Both the position numbers and the translations under genes were made by a program. From Schistocephalus solidus (lineage: Eukaryota > Platyhelminthes > Cestoda > Diphyllobothriidea > Diphyllobothriidae): a stretch of DNA of 64,000 nt. Below, one piece after another: positions 31,141 through 44,463 of this stretch. The stretch covers positions 145,001 to 209,000 of the forward strand of contig WEDG01000819.1 in the NCBI GenBank assembly GCA_017591395.1. Direction: 5' to 3'. Below the pieces are notes generated by a model. That model had not been told where the DNA came from. It did no database searches and saw only the letters and a list, made by a program, of their open reading frames with translations. Every line of letters starts with the position of its first letter. Positions within the stretch are counted from its first letter, which is position 1.

Positions 31141-31215
31141 TTACGACCCTCCCTAACTCGGAGACGAATGCTAACCGTAAAGAACACAATGGATAGGGTT
31201 GGGGCTCAGGTTGGG
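31141..31215 (+). repeat. fragment of the inverted-repeat element seen at 37.7 and 53.4 kb
   Basis: The words GACGAATGCTAACC, AACACAATGGATAGGGTT and GCATGTAGT appear in the same order as in the right arms at 38113-38170 and 53843-53900. Confidence 0.5.
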
Positions 31216-32103
31216 TTTGCATGTAGTTGGGAGTGTGTGCTAAGGTTTAATTGAGTGTGAAAAAAACCAGTTCACTCGACCCATGACGGTAGATACATAA
31301 ATTACCTTTTTTACTGTCAACACGTTGCCGCCCATTTCCGTCCTTTACACTCCCCCACCCCAATGGCCACCGTTACCGTATTGCACACATACCAATCTAT
31401 GGTGTTCGTTAGGAGAGTCGAAAAAGCAAGCAGCTCTTGCCGACCGCTGTTGCCCCAACTCATTTATCAGACTACTTCGAAAAAAAGTGTCATGAAGACA
31501 AAGAATTCGTTAGTCCGCTGTCTTCAGTTAGGCGCCTACTTTTCTATCCATCGTCGTGTATGCTGTCAATTTTCAGACGTTCAAGGGCTATTTTGAAGTC
31601 CAGCTGACGCGATTGACATAAGAACGTATACAATTGCGTATAGGCGTGAATCTGCACTATGGAGGCAGCATGAGACGGAAAAAAGTAACGTCTCTGAGCG
31701 AGAGATGTTGAACATTTTTCTGCCGCATGCGCCTAAGACGCAGTCTTGGAAGGAAACATCTTACGATGACACTACGACCGTTTACGGCATTGATGTGACG
31801 TGTTGAGAAATGTTGGAATATTAACCGTCTTGGCAGCGAGCCTGTGCTCTTAGCTGAATAATTAAAGGTCTGCTGACGGTTTTTGGCACTGCGTAGATTG
31901 GCTTGGTAAACTAGAATTCCTCCTACTCGATAATGCCCTTTATTAAGTTCTCCAGTCGAAGGAGGTGCCCCTTAGTTTTGACTGACGATTTTTGCGTACT
32001 TCTAAAAGAGGTTTCGTTATACAGAAGAGCTAACGTCACCTCCATGAATACTAAAATCCGAAATTCTGCATTATTTCAGTGTTTTATTTCCTCAGTTTTG
32101 CCA

Positions 32104-32145
32104 TGCAGCGGTAGAATATCGGCAAAACACGTGTCTGGGCTTTAA
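32104..32145 (+). ncRNA. 3' fragment of hammerhead family 2
   Basis: ATCGGCAAAACACGTGTCTGGGCTTT-type sequence matches the 3' half of the ribozyme at 61474-61499, preceded by a recognisable GCAGCGGTAGAA. The GAAA is changed to CAAA and the CUGAGGA half is not recognisable. This is a decayed copy. Confidence 0.6.
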
Positions 32146-33688
32146 AACATATGTTTCCTCCCTTTTTCGGGTCCGTCGTATAACACAGAGACCCTAATTC
32201 CTCTTCACTAGAGATCCAATTTGTCTGTTACAAGAATAAGACCTATACACACCATTTAGGATTGCATTAAAAGTGGTATATTTACACATCGTAGTCCTAA
32301 GAGTACAATGGTCAGTCTATACTTGTGCAAATCGTTGGGAAAGGAAAGGCCTGCATGCAGGTCGTAATGCCCCGACTAGCCAGTTAAAGGAACACATCTT
32401 TCCTAAAAAATAATAAGAAATTTATTGACAACTGGAAACTTTATACTCTCCTTCGGTTCCTCTGTGCTGTAGCGTACATTTACTTCGCTTTGTAAGACTG
32501 TAAGTGAGTATTTACCTATACTATACGCGCTTGGGACTGAGTGTGAATCTGAAGGATGTAAACGTGGAAAGTCATTCAAAAGTCTGCGGTTATGCTTCTA
32601 GGGTTTCGCTCAGCAGTATTAGTGAGTCGTTGAATTATCGAAGAACCATTTACAAGCTACTATACCTGTCTACTTACTAAGTTAAAGTAGGCCTATTGTA
32701 GTAAAAGTTATAGTTGATGGCTTGACCTAAAAAAGGGAATGTTTGTGTCTTATCCTACCTCCATTCAGCCAATCACAAGCCTAAAAACCGGCCAAGATCA
32801 GGAATGAATTCATAACCTCTACCGCAAACTCGGAGCTTATTTTCTTTGGATGTCAATCAATCATTGCGTAACTATCCGTGTAAACAACCGGCAGGGGCAA
32901 AGTGGACCAGGAGGAGGCAATGACGCATTTCATTGCAGTAAACAATTAATTTCTCTATCTGATAGACCTGGTACTATTACCCATCTGTGCCCTGTTGCTG
33001 GCTCGCAGTCTCGTGTTTCTGTTGCAAGATAGTGACTAGAACTAAGACTGGCGCGAAACAGAATATGCTAGAAACACTTCCGTATCAGTCTACCCGCATC
33101 TATGTCAGCAGGTTATCTGCTATCACATCTTAGCTAAATTCAGTCTGATAGGTAGTTTTTGTTTGTAACGCTTGCGAAAAATTCGAAGTTTGTTTGTTCC
33201 ATGAAGCTAAGGCATTCCTACAAGTTCACTCTTGTGTTATTCGCTAACATATTTAGCATTAAAAAACTACTTACACTGCCTAGATTATTTAGAATTTATT
33301 CAATAATCTTGGAGTAAAGCCACTGGCCTCGAAAATGCCCCGAAACTCCGAGTTCAAAACCAACTTTAGGGATAAAATGGATGCTGAATTAAGGAAACCG
33401 GGGTTGATCTATGAAATGGTTTTTATGCGTGTATGTTTAAACGCCCAAAAAGTATGCGTCAGTTACGCCTTGAAAACATAAGAGCATAGCCCTCACAAAC
33501 GACCTGCGAACTCATCGAACCAAAAATAGCACCAACAGCACCACCAACAATGTATGCATGTCCTGTCGACTTGTTCAAAGTACTAATGCATACTTCAGTG
33601 AAAAAGTTAGCTGAATATCCACGGACTCCGTGAGTCTGCGACAGACTACTGTGACGGCTATGAAGAATATATTTACTACATGGTCTTT

Positions 33689-34123
33689 CTAACTGTTAAA
33701 CTTCCCACCCACTGACAACATCCAAACTGCGAAATAAAATCGTTTGCAATCTAAGGAGCTTTCATGACTGGTCAGTGTGTTTCCTATTAACTCTTTTTCC
33801 CTGACTACCTTGCTTGATATTCCCATTAAAGCCGCACTAACATGGCAACAAGGATGCGACTTCCTGTGGCAATCAATATAACAACTAGACGAAGGCATTT
33901 TTCCCAAATGAAAGCACATTTCTGAATTAATGTACCATTTCCTGAAGTAGTTTGGATTCCGTACATTTAACTTCGCAGTATGTGGTATTCTGCTAGGACC
34001 GAACCAATTTTTTGATGTAATTTCAGCAATTTTACAAGATGCTGCCTGAGAGCAGACACCTTCCAAATAACAGTTGTCGACACACTCAAAAGGTCTTATT
34101 ATAACCACGGCCCACGCCAACAA
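33689..34123 (-). other. unrecognised 144-codon open frame
   Basis: A continuous minus-strand frame with a cysteine and histidine-containing stretch (CYIDCHRKSHPCCHV) that does not match a zinc-binding family known to me. It lies next to the open frames at 34464-35102 but on the opposite strand. It could be part of an unrecognised transposon, or chance. Confidence 0.15.
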
Positions 34124-34463
34124 GACCGACTATAATCACACACCCACCAGTCAGCCAGTCATTGGCAAATGTCCTCACAAGAGTCCACCGGAAAAGTCTG
34201 GCGGCACACCTAGAATACGCACACACACGCCTGTCATATGCTGTCTGTGGCAGCTGACTGCGTGAGATGTAACTGGTTCCCAACCGTACTAAATCAGGTA
34301 AAATCTGGGAACTATTTCATGAAGCACGGGGACGGACATCGAGACGACCAGTTGCTGGGAACTAAAAGACTGCACAGTTTATCTATTCGCAGAAAAATTA
34401 TTACTTCTTTTCAGGAAAGTCAAAAAACCGGTCAAATTTCCCTATTTATACTTCGACTTAACC

Positions 34464-35102
34464 TTGGAAATAGGTAAATTACGCAGACAACCTTCAACGA
34501 GATATCTACTTAAAGGGCTTTTTAAAGAGGGCAACTATAAGAGACAGTTTGCTGTTGAGCTTAGCTATATTAGTCACCGACTTTTCTTGTGGAATTTCCT
34601 TAAAATTGGTGATGAGTTTTCATGTTTGGTTGATTCTTCAGAGAGGACCGAAACGGCCAGCTGCGTTAGAAGGGGAAGGGAAGGAATCAAAGAATCCGCT
34701 TCTGCGAAGGTCTTGATTGAAAAAACTGAAAATCGTGAAGCATTTGCCTCTATTTCAAGAACGTTTTGAAACTCATGATAATCCAGTACCAGAAATATTT
34801 ATTTAGAAATTTGGCAAAAAAATTTAACTTAATACAAACAAAATGGCGTGTTTACGCTAAAGTTATTGATAACCGACCAACCTTTGAGCATGTTCTTTGA
34901 AGTCCCTGTCGACGAAATCAAACGAAAACCAGTTTGCTTTAGCCAAGTGCGCCAGGTAAAATCGGAAGTAAAAGAGTTCATTCTCGGGAAACCATGTTGG
35001 AAAATATGCTTGAATTGTGGGCTGCTTGGTAAAGGCCAGCCACACTTATTCCTGAATGATATTCAAGAGCAAACCACAATAGCGGACTATTTCTTAATAT
35101 AA
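34464..35102 (+). other. two adjacent open frames; the second ends in a PCNA-box-like motif
   Basis: The first frame (34464-34769) includes a coil-like stretch, KGLFKEGNYKRQFAVELSYI. The second (34848-35102) contains CWKICLNCG and ends with QTTIADYF two residues before its stop. QxxIxxYF is the PCNA-interacting PIP-box pattern, which is known at the C-terminus of pogo-type transposases and of DNA repair and replication proteins. No transposase core is visible. Function is unassigned, and the frames may be one decayed gene split by a frameshift. Confidence 0.25.
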
Positions 35103-37700
35103 TTTTACTTGTGCTGACTTATTTACTCCTATTTTATATGAACAGGATTTCAGTACAGCTAACACCTAAGTTTACTCAGTTACTGCGATTTTGTTCAATT
35201 TTTCGGAATTTACTGATTTTATAAAAAGGTTGGTGCGTCTAAACAATGTAAAGACAACTTTTAATATTTCTTATATGTTTTGAATTTGCTGTAAGATTTT
35301 CATAATTATTTCACAGCTGAAGTAAATTTGTTGGTGCTAGTTTGTGGGTGATCAATAACTTTTTGTGTGAATTTCGGCATGTTGCAAGAGTTAGATTGGA
35401 TTTGATAGACCATACAACCATTTGCTCCCAGAATGAGATTGCCAGGACCAAGAAGTAACTCGAACTTGGCTTCTCTTGCTAGTGCTTTGGTCAGAATGCC
35501 CCTGTAGATTTGGGTTGTTCTTACCAAGATCTTTTATCAGGTAATGCCTTTCGGCAGGGCAAAATCTACCCCCCCTATTCTACCCTTCTGTCTGCAAAGA
35601 ATAACGACTAAACGCTTATTCAGTTTGTCCATATTTTCCTCCGTCCTCAGTCAGCTTTCAGTCAGCTCGCTCTCCGTGTTAAATAACGAGGGGTTCATTG
35701 AACGTACATAAAAACGTTGGATAGTATGGAGGAAGAGAAAGACTGGGGAATCTGAGAGGTCAGTTTAGCATCACTTGGAAGTTGAGCCTGGATGCTCTGA
35801 ACATTTAGTGGTAAGTTCGAGGTTTTCTCATTGAACCACGGGCTGATCCTTCTGTCGGTTGCAACCTGGAAAAGTCATGCACCGAGATGCATACTGTGTT
35901 AAATATGCTCCATATGGAGTTCTTGTAGGATTCAACACAGCGGTTGGCAACAATGCAGACTCTAGGCTTATCCAAATCTGGGGATGGAGTTGGCCTCACT
36001 GATGACGAGAAATATTTCACAGATGGTTATAGTACGCTCCCTTGTCAATGTCGTTACTTATTTTGCATTCTCACAGGTCACTGCACGACCATCTGCAAGG
36101 CGTCTAGATTGAGATCCACGACCCAAGGGACCCGAGCATGCTCCTGAGTACAGCAACCAGCTAACAACTGATATTTCAAGGCAGCAATACAACAATTCCT
36201 GTTCATTTTTGACAACGAATATATACCTAAGCAGAAGCTAAAGAAAAGCATGAGGAGGATTCTAGCAATGCCATAAATAATGCCTCAAGGTAGAAGGCTA
36301 CAAGGCACCCATATCTGCCCTCTCAGGCATTTTTGGACAGCCCTTCCACGAAACTGTACACTCGTTACTAGTTCGGACAATTTTCACAACACACAAATGG
36401 GTAGGTGCGAAAACAGTTGTTCGACCCTTTGAGAACAGTGCTCAAGTTGCAAAACGTTTGACTCACCAGCTCAGTAACCAAACTCATTCTAATCAGCTTC
36501 CAAACGCCTTTCAGCATTGTGATACGATTGACTGATGATGTCAATAAGGCCGGAAATTATCATTTTGCTTCCACTGTCATTGGCGATGACCATTTGCAAG
36601 TATTGCTTGCTCATAGCTTAACGCCGGAGTGCAAAAACTCTACAACCAAACTGAAAAAGGGAAAGGAATATCCCTATATTCCGTTCTGAAATCGGAACAT
36701 ATAGGCGAACACGAGGCCCATGGGACTGAATATTCCCAGGTAATATGGCTTGCGCCGTGGCTGAACAAGCAAAGCGTTTAACTGGACTCCTTTAGGACTG
36801 ACTAGCTTGGGTTCCGATTGCGGCTACAACAGACCCGGAACTGAGATATGCCTTGTAGATAATGGCAAACAAGCTCTAAATGGGTATCCCAGCCACCTCT
36901 GACTTATTTTCTCGATTTAAGTAGACTTTTTTCGGCCCCTCCGAGATGTCCAAGATACTGTTTTATTTAAATAAATGTTGCACAATGAAGGACAGTATTG
37001 GACACCACGCACGTCAGAGAAACCACCCCAGCCACTCGGACAGCTGCTCCAAAGTATTCAAAAGCTTTTACGATCAGAAGAGTGATGCATTAATAACTTT
37101 GAGACAGTTAGGTTCTGCTGAATAGCCTGACTGCTGATAATGGGGGAAATAAGAATGCGACAGAAGTCCGAATGGAAAAAATGTTTTCTGGGAGTGTTTA
37201 AAGCAGTTATTTTAATAGTCGTTCTAGTAACTTATTATCCACTGGATTTTCACTGAAGCACTTCCTCGAAGTAATGCGGATAAAATACATGCTGGGACTG
37301 CTTCATTGAATTAGCTTCCCATGAAGCCGTGTCAAGGTCACAGGAGCCGTCCTTTGCCATTCCCGTCCTCTGAGGTTGCTACAGCGCTTTGTAAAATACT
37401 TACGCCTCGTTTATCCATAAATTACCGGAACCAAGTATCGCTTCACATTGCAAACAGAGTTCAGTTAACTTTTTCGAACTTCATCCACTCCTCAGTTACG
37501 CTAGGTATGTTGTTATCAAGAAAAAACTAAGTCAGCTACGCTTAGGGATTTTAAAACTTCTCATGTTCGGCACAATGGCCGGAGGGGGGATGGAATAAAT
37601 TTGCTTTGTTCTGCCCTGAGGGTTCGTCTGCAGTCGGGTTACCCGGTCAACTAGCCGGAGTCCGCCATCATTCGACTTAGTATGTCCGGCAAGAACTTAA
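35103..37700. other. unassigned spacer
   Basis: No gene or repeat recognised. Confidence 0.35.
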
Positions 37701-37734
37701 TCCGTAGCCCAACTCAGGTAACAAAGGATAGGTC

Positions 37735-38235
37735 AGTGAGTAAAACGGGACCGGATGAGACCAAACGAAGAAAAAGAGAGTGTTAGGGTTAGCACTCGTT
37801 GCCGGGTTAGTAGTGTCACAATATAGTTTGTTGCATCGACCAGTGTGCAGCTTGAGAGATCCTGTGGCTTTAAGTCACGCCGAGCGGCATACTCGACATA
37901 ATTCCTGGCTGACCTGACCCACTTTTATTCGGAACCTTAACGGTAGTCAGAATGAGGCCCGCTCTGCGCAATCTTTAACTATCAAAGTAAACGGACGGCG
38001 TTTTGAAACTACTACAGTGTCTTAAAAGTTGTCACTTGGAAAGTTGCCATTTGACCGGATAGTTTGGTCCTTCTGTCTCCAACGAAATAATGTGTGAACT
38101 TACTAACCCGGCAACGAATGCTTATCTTAACGAGCCCAATGGATAGAGTTAGGGTTACGTTGGCCTGTAGTATGATCCCGTATTACATGCGGACATAGCC
38201 TTCGTTCCCTGGGTTGAGTTGCGTATTGCGTTCTT
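37735..38235. mobile_element. inverted-repeat element, copy 1 (MITE-like or foldback)
   Basis: It aligns along about 500 bp with 53410-53970. Its inner arms are inverted: CACTCGTTGCCGGGTTAGTA at 37793-37812 is mirrored by TACTAACCCGGCAACGAATG at 38101-38120, and the pairing continues into TGTCACAATA / ATGTGTGA. No coding capacity is present. I see no clear target-site duplication, so the class (DNA transposon MITE or foldback) is inferred from shape and copy number alone. Confidence 0.65.
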
Positions 38236-40789
38236 GCCATGTGTCTTATTTGTTAGACGGTAGCATTTGGGTCCACAGCTCAGTGATGGAGCCATGAATC
38301 AAAGTTAACTACCACGTCTTCAGGCCTAGAGTCAGAGTATGACTGACTGAGTGACAACGACAGATAAAAATAAACATTCATTGCAGTATCCCATGTCTCC
38401 GTCTACAGTTTTATGACTAGGGATAATCCCTAGCACACTGAGGATTGAAAAATTTCAAAAGATAGCTGTAAACGCGGACTTCCATTCTGAAAATTCGCGC
38501 AACTCAATAGCTGTTAGCTCCGATCAGCATCCTCAATATTCCTGTCCTTTCATTCGGAAGACATATTTTTCAAATGAAAATACGCTTGCTTTGCAACGTA
38601 GACGCTGTTAACAAAAAAAAACCCCATAAAGGGCTGAAAGGCCACAGACAGTGTTGGAGGCGATCACTAGCTAAAAGTACTCTTTGGGGCCCCGATGGGT
38701 CTATCAGCTCCCGAAATCACTAAAAAACTATCCCGAAAACCATTGACAGAGGTCCATTTGAGCATAACTCCATGACACATTTTGGAAAAGGGAGTCAGCC
38801 TTAACATGTGTACTTTCCTGAAGCCTGTTAGTTTAAGTAAACTTGGTGGTTTGGTACATTTTACCTCCTGTTTACAGACATCTCGTAATGCTGCGAACAT
38901 TAAAATCGGTTCATAGAGATATCTTCGCGCGATTTGAGTTATAATTTCATGTCAAATATCGTAAACATATGTCCTGAAAAATTGCAGCCATTAGATAGGT
39001 GTAAAAAGTTATACACCCCACATTCAACGTACATTTAGTACACGGAGACTACCTTACCCAAGCCTAATTTCAGCCAAGCGATTGCACAAATTTGCAGCCA
39101 CAAGAGCCAATAACTCCGACCCTATCCTTATCATCAAGCATCCAGCACTTCCAATCAAAGTGAACGCAAACGTTAAGGAGGAAACGAGTATGATGATTAA
39201 GCACAAAATTGACTCTGATGCCCCAAAACTCTGCACTCCAGCACCCCAGTTTGCGTGGGACATAGCGCTGAACTGAAATAGGACACGACTGTTTAGCAAT
39301 GTTAGGTAATCGTATGAGAGCCGCGGGTAATTTGCATTTCTGCTAGGACGCTTTTTGCAGAAAAGTCAGCCTACCGATCGTTCCAGGGATGAAAAGGACG
39401 AGGAAGCTGCGGATGGAAGCATGTGATGAACGCAAGCAAAACTGTTACTATTGCGTATGTAATTTGCATTTTGTCTGCCTCAGCGAATACCAGCCCGACT
39501 TTTATTGATTATTTTAAGGGCCCTGGCAGCGTCTGAGCGGTTATTCAACGTCTCAAGGTCGTTTTGGTTTGGCGAACATTATGCAACCAACTGTCCGCTG
39601 AAATGGCATAACAGGCGCCTAGCGACGATGTGCCAATCCAACAGGACAGGCAGACGCGGTTGATTACTGGTTGCCTTTTCGCCACCAGTGGCATTGTTTA
39701 TTTTTAACTCCGTCAAAAATCATTGCATGCTTGTACGGCGTGTCTTGCCCGCAATTCCGTTGCTGTCACCTTCGTGTTGTTGGTAGACTCCACTTCGGTG
39801 GTACGCTAAGTGAATGTTACGGCTACGCAAGGCACTGACGGCTGGACGCATGCAGGGGCCCGAAGCGAACAACTGGCGCCTTAGCAATTCACCTTTAAAC
39901 GAACGGTAGGCCACGCGGCCACGATTAGCAGCCCGCATACGCCAACGCACGTGCAAGGGAACGCCCATTGGGCATTATACGTGCTATAAGCTAGCAAGTA
40001 AGAGACTATTATGCCAAACTTAAGAGAGCGAAGCGGCGTTGAGTGTGTGTGTGTGTGTTCTTTTTTGTTCTTCTTGCGCCTGGCGGTGTTTATGGTGATA
40101 GGCCCAGTCGATATTCTCTTCATCATCTGATAACTTTGACATAGCAACAAGGCCGTGAATTTATGAAACTTGTAGAGGCCGGCGGTTCTTTGGTACGCCG
40201 TTTTATTCACAGCTAGGCTTCAAACAGTTTTACTTGCAGACACTTGCGACTACTGCCTGCCCCCTACCCTCGTCAAATCTTGCATTCCGACCGCCGCTGC
40301 CCACTTTTCTGCTAATCATACGATGATTCTGAGGATCTTTTAGTCCCTCATGGGTATTGTTGGGATCCCTTGTAGCCTTAGATTCTGATAAAGCGTCGGC
40401 ACCGCATATTTCGCTGATAAGAGGTATGGTAGAGCTCCTGCCCCTAAATAATCCTTGCTTTGTTTTTGTACTTTGTTTCTGACCCCTTTTAGTGTTAATG
40501 CGATTTATACCGTTTTTTTTCTTGTCTCGGAGCTTTGAATTTTATCACTATCATTGCCACCTCTACACCCATAACAGTCCTCACTAAGGCCTTCATTTTT
40601 AATGGGATTTGACCTTGATCGCCTCATACTGTCTTCTCAAAGCCCCTATGGCCTCCTTTTTTTTCGAGTACTGCTTTTGTCTGAAAAGCCGTATTTAAAC
40701 TTCGATAAACTTTTTTTACTGGCGAACGAGAAGCTGTAGACTTTGCTGGTGTGTGTGTATGTGTGTGATGGGGTGACCAGGTCTTAGGA
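38236..40789. other. unassigned spacer
   Basis: No gene recognised. A short GT run lies at 40043-40058. Confidence 0.35.
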
Positions 40790-40796
40790 GACTCGG

Positions 40797-41867
40797 CCGC
40801 GCCAGCCACCTGCATCCTCTCCCGCCCCCGCTGTTCTTGACTTTGTATTGACACCGCGGAGCATAGGTGGAAATCGTCGAACTACGACGGTCGAACTGTC
40901 GTGTGTGCCCCCTAAACGGGCCACGTGGTAGATGCGTTGGACCAACACGGGGGCGAAAGTAAGGCATGGCAGGTGTTATTCGGGTTGCGCTCCCATAACA
41001 AATGCCGAACATGGAGGTGTGGTGGCACGCCTAGGGGCGGCTAGGACATAGGGGACCCAGCCGCACCAGCCACCTGCGTCCTCTCCCGCCTCCGGTCTTC
41101 TTGACTCTGTCTTGACACCGGGCTCAGGTAGGGGAGGAGGAGAGAGTGCGGTAGATGCAGCGCAATTCTACTATCACTTTAAACTAAATCACGCGCAAGT
41201 CACCATCCCTGCTCCACTTTCCCATGGAGCATACAGTGGACATCGTTGGACTACGACGGTCGAACTGTCGTGTGTGTGTGGTGTAGGGGTACTCGTTAGG
41301 GGCAGCACCACACAGCTTGCATTTGGTCGCTCCATTTGTCTCGTACAGGTGGTGAATGCTCCTGTGGCCGCCTCTAACTGGTATCGTACTCTCCCCTGTG
41401 GCTTCTCGAAGTTGGGTTCTTCCCAGCGGCCACACCCCGGGCGACCGGCACGACCGGCGGGCTAAACCAGGTGAGGGTCTCCGGTGTTGTGTGTGCCTCC
41501 ACACTCGGTATGTCTGACTCCCGAACTTCCCACCTCCCCCCTCTCTAAAAGTCCCACGGTGGGGGCGACAGCAACCCCGTAGGCGTCCCAGACTAACTCG
41601 GGTCCTTCTCCCACTAAAACAAATCCATGACCAATAGTGGACTTCGGCAGCCGACTGGGATGTCCGAGCAGCCCTATTTAGGGATAGCACTGCTTACCTC
41701 CTCGCGGAGGAAGGGGCTACAAAATGTGCCCTTAAAAAATTGCTGGGTCTCACGTCTTCTGCAGCCGGCCGTGGCTCTCAGATCGCAAACTACGCCGTCG
41801 TAAAACTCAAACAAACAACAATGCCCCCCGTCCCCATCCCCCTCGCCATACTCTCCAGGCTGCTCGG
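40797..41867 (+). promoter_or_regulatory. LINE 5' region with a tandem partial duplication
   Basis: GCCAGCCACCTGC.TCCTCTCCCGCC is followed by TCTTGACTTTG.ATTGACACCG at 40800-40858. The same order appears again at 41066-41122. Both copies then contain GTCGAACTGTCGTGTGTG near their ends. A repeated 5' unit is typical of LINE promoters made of monomers. An open frame at 41112-41465 crosses it, but I cannot assign it as ORF1. Confidence 0.6.
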
Positions 41868-42667
41868 GTGAGTCCACTCACACTAGCAGCCTGGAATGTT
41901 CCTTCCCTTTTAGACAATCCTAGGAGCAACCGGCCGGAACGGAGGATGGCGAGAGTCACTCGGGAACTGGCGCGCTACAAGGTGGACATTGCTTCTTTCA
42001 GCGAGACCCGATTCTCTGAGCAGGGTCAGCTGGAGGAGGTGGGGGCCGGCTACACCTTCTTCTGGAGTGGCCGGCCAAAGGCAGAGCGACGCGACGCTAG
42101 TGTTGCTTTGCCATCCGTAACGACATCATGGGACGTCTGCCCTGTCTGCCGCAGGGTATAAATGATCGCCTGATGAGCCTCCGCCTGCCTCTTCGGGGAG
42201 ACCAGTTCGCCACCATCATCAGCGCCTACGCTCCCCCAATGACGAGCTCTGATGCGGCGAAGGACAAATTCTACGAGGACCTGCACGCCTTGCTGGCGAC
42301 TGTGCCGAAAGAGGACAAGTTAATTGTCCTTGGTGACTTCAATGCCCGCGTCGGGACGGACCACGCTGTCTGGCAGGGAGTGCTGGGTCCCCACGGTCTC
42401 GGTAGCTGTAACGATAACGGCCTCCTTCTTCTGCGCACGTGTGCGGAACACCGTCTCCTGCTGACCAACACCTTCTTGCGCCTTCCGACGCGGGAGAAGG
42501 CCACGTGGATGCAACCTCGGTCGCGGCGCTGGCACCTGCTGGACTATGTTCTCGTCCGGAGGCGAGATCGACAGGACGTGCTGGTAACCAAGGCGATCCG
42601 CGATGCTGATGGTTGGACAGATCACCGCCTCGTCATCTCCCAGATGAGGCTCCGACTGCAACCCTGA
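41868..42667 (+). pseudogene. LINE AP-type endonuclease domain
   Basis: Translation starts with LAAWNVPSLLDN, the N-terminal WNVRSL-type motif with R changed to P. SETRFSEQGQ follows, then after a frameshift near 42105 come [19 protein letters not shown] (metal and phosphate-binding motif) and [16 protein letters not shown] (the DH catalytic pair). The motif order and spacing fit an exonuclease III/APE-like nuclease that nicks target DNA to prime retrotransposition. The catalytic residues are intact and the frame is not. The stop at 42665 separates it from the RT. Confidence 0.85.
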
Positions 42668-43047
42668 CGAAGGCCCCAAGGTAAGAGGCCACCATGTAAG
42701 TTAAATACTCTTTTATTAAATTTGCCTGCTCACTGTTTTGATTTTAGCAACCAAATAACCGAGAAACTTTGGAACCTGCATGCTCCAGATAATAACGGTA
42801 CCGTGGAAATACGATGGTGCCAACAGCGAAATGTCATCCAGTTCACCACCCTCGATGTTCTCGGACGCGCACGCCGTCGACACCAGGACTGGTTGACGAC
42901 AATGACACCGACATCAGCAACTTACTCGCGGAGTAGAATGGGCTACACAAAGCCTACATGGACCTTCGAACTGACGCCACCAAAGCAGCCTTCTTCAGAT
43001 GCCGGCGTTTTGTACAACAACGACTGCGGGAGATGTAGGATGCCTGG

Positions 43048-44463
43048 ATGATCCGAAAGGCTCAGGAAATCCAGGGGTATGCGGACCGCAATGAAATGAA
43101 AAACTTTTTCAAAGCCATCACGGCCATCTACGGCCCGTGTATTAAGGGGTCCGCACCGCTGCTTAGCTCTGACTGCACAACACTGCTGACAGAGAAATCG
43201 CAAATTCTGAAGCGCTGGGCCGAGCACTTCAGAAATGTCCTCAATTGATCATCAGCCATCTCCGATGCTGCCATTGACCGGCTCCCTCAAGTGGACACGA
43301 ACAATGACCTGGATCTGCCGCCTTCCCTACCAGAAACCATCCGGGCCGTGCAGAAGATTTCCAGCGGTAAAGCACTGGGATCCGACGCAATCCCACCGGA
43401 AGTATACAAGCACGATGGGCCCCGGCTGATGGCAGAACTCACAACACTCTTCCAGGAGATGTGGCGCCAAGGACAAGTTCCTCAGGATTTCAAAGACGCG
43501 ACCATCGTCCATCTCTACAAACGGAAGGGGAACCGGCAACTCTGTGATAATCACAGAGGCATCTCGTTGCTCAACATCGCCGGGAAGATCTTCGCCCGTA
43601 TCCTTCTCAATCGTCTTAACGGTCACCTAGAGCAGGGCCTGCTCCCGGAAAGCCAATGTGGCTTCCGCCGACACCGCGGAACAACCGATATGATCTTTAC
43701 CACCCACCAGCTACAAGAGAAGTGTCAGGAGATGCGAACTCACCTATACACTACCTTCGTGGATCTAACGAAAGCCTTTGACACGGTGAATCGTGACGGA
43801 CTGTGGAAAGTCATGCAGAAATTTGGTTGTCCTGAGCGGTTCACGCACATGGTGCGTCAGCTTCATAACGGGATGAAGGCGCGCGTCACTGACAACGGGA
43901 CGGTATCCGAAGCATTTGCAGTGACCAACGGAGTGAAGCAGGGCTGCGTACTGGCCCCCACCCTCTTCCGTCTCATGTTCTCGGCTATGCTGATGGAGGC
44001 CTATCGTGCTGAGAAGCCTGGTATCCGCATCGCCTACAGACCTGATGGGCACCTTCTCAACAGTCGGCGTGTGCAGGCTCCAACGCGCGTGTCTACGACT
44101 ACAGTCCATGACTTGCTCTTCGCGGACGACTGCGCCCTTAACACCGTGACGGAGGAGGACATGCAAAGGAGCATGGACCTCTTCGCCGAAGGCTGCGCCG
44201 ATTTCGAATTAACAATCAGTACAGCCAAAACGGTTGTCATGCACCAGCCGCCACCCAGCGCGGAATACAATGCTCCTCGAATCAATGTCAACGGTGCTCA
44301 ACTCAAAAATGGGGAAACCTTCGCTTATCTAGGAAGCACGATGTCGCGCAACACGAGAATAGATGACGAGGTTGCCCAACGGATCTCCAAAGCTAGTCAG
44401 GCCTTCGGCCGGCTGCAGGCCTCCGTTTGGAATCGCCACGGTATTCACCTGAACACCAAATGA
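43048..44463 (+). pseudogene. LINE reverse transcriptase domain
   Basis: A linker (IQGYADRNEMKNFFKAITAI) leads into an uninterrupted 390-codon frame from 43291. Visible RT motifs are [59 protein letters not shown] (motif A, with catalytic Asp), [14 protein letters not shown] (motif B) and LLFADDCAL (motif C, catalytic DD). A tightly matching thumb region with [17 protein letters not shown] follows. All three catalytic aspartates are present. A stop at 44461 splits it from its C-terminal domain, and a stop at 43246 lies in the linker. Confidence 0.92.

Larger units (their letters stand above)
30666..33688. other. unassigned spacer with two short repeat fragments
   Basis: Apart from the fragments at 31141-31215 and 32104-32145, described separately, I see no gene. 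Confidence 0.35.

Noticed and set aside
42320..42679. Minus-strand open frames across the LINE endonuclease and RT
   Set aside because: Shadows of the plus-strand coding sequence, which carries all conserved motifs.
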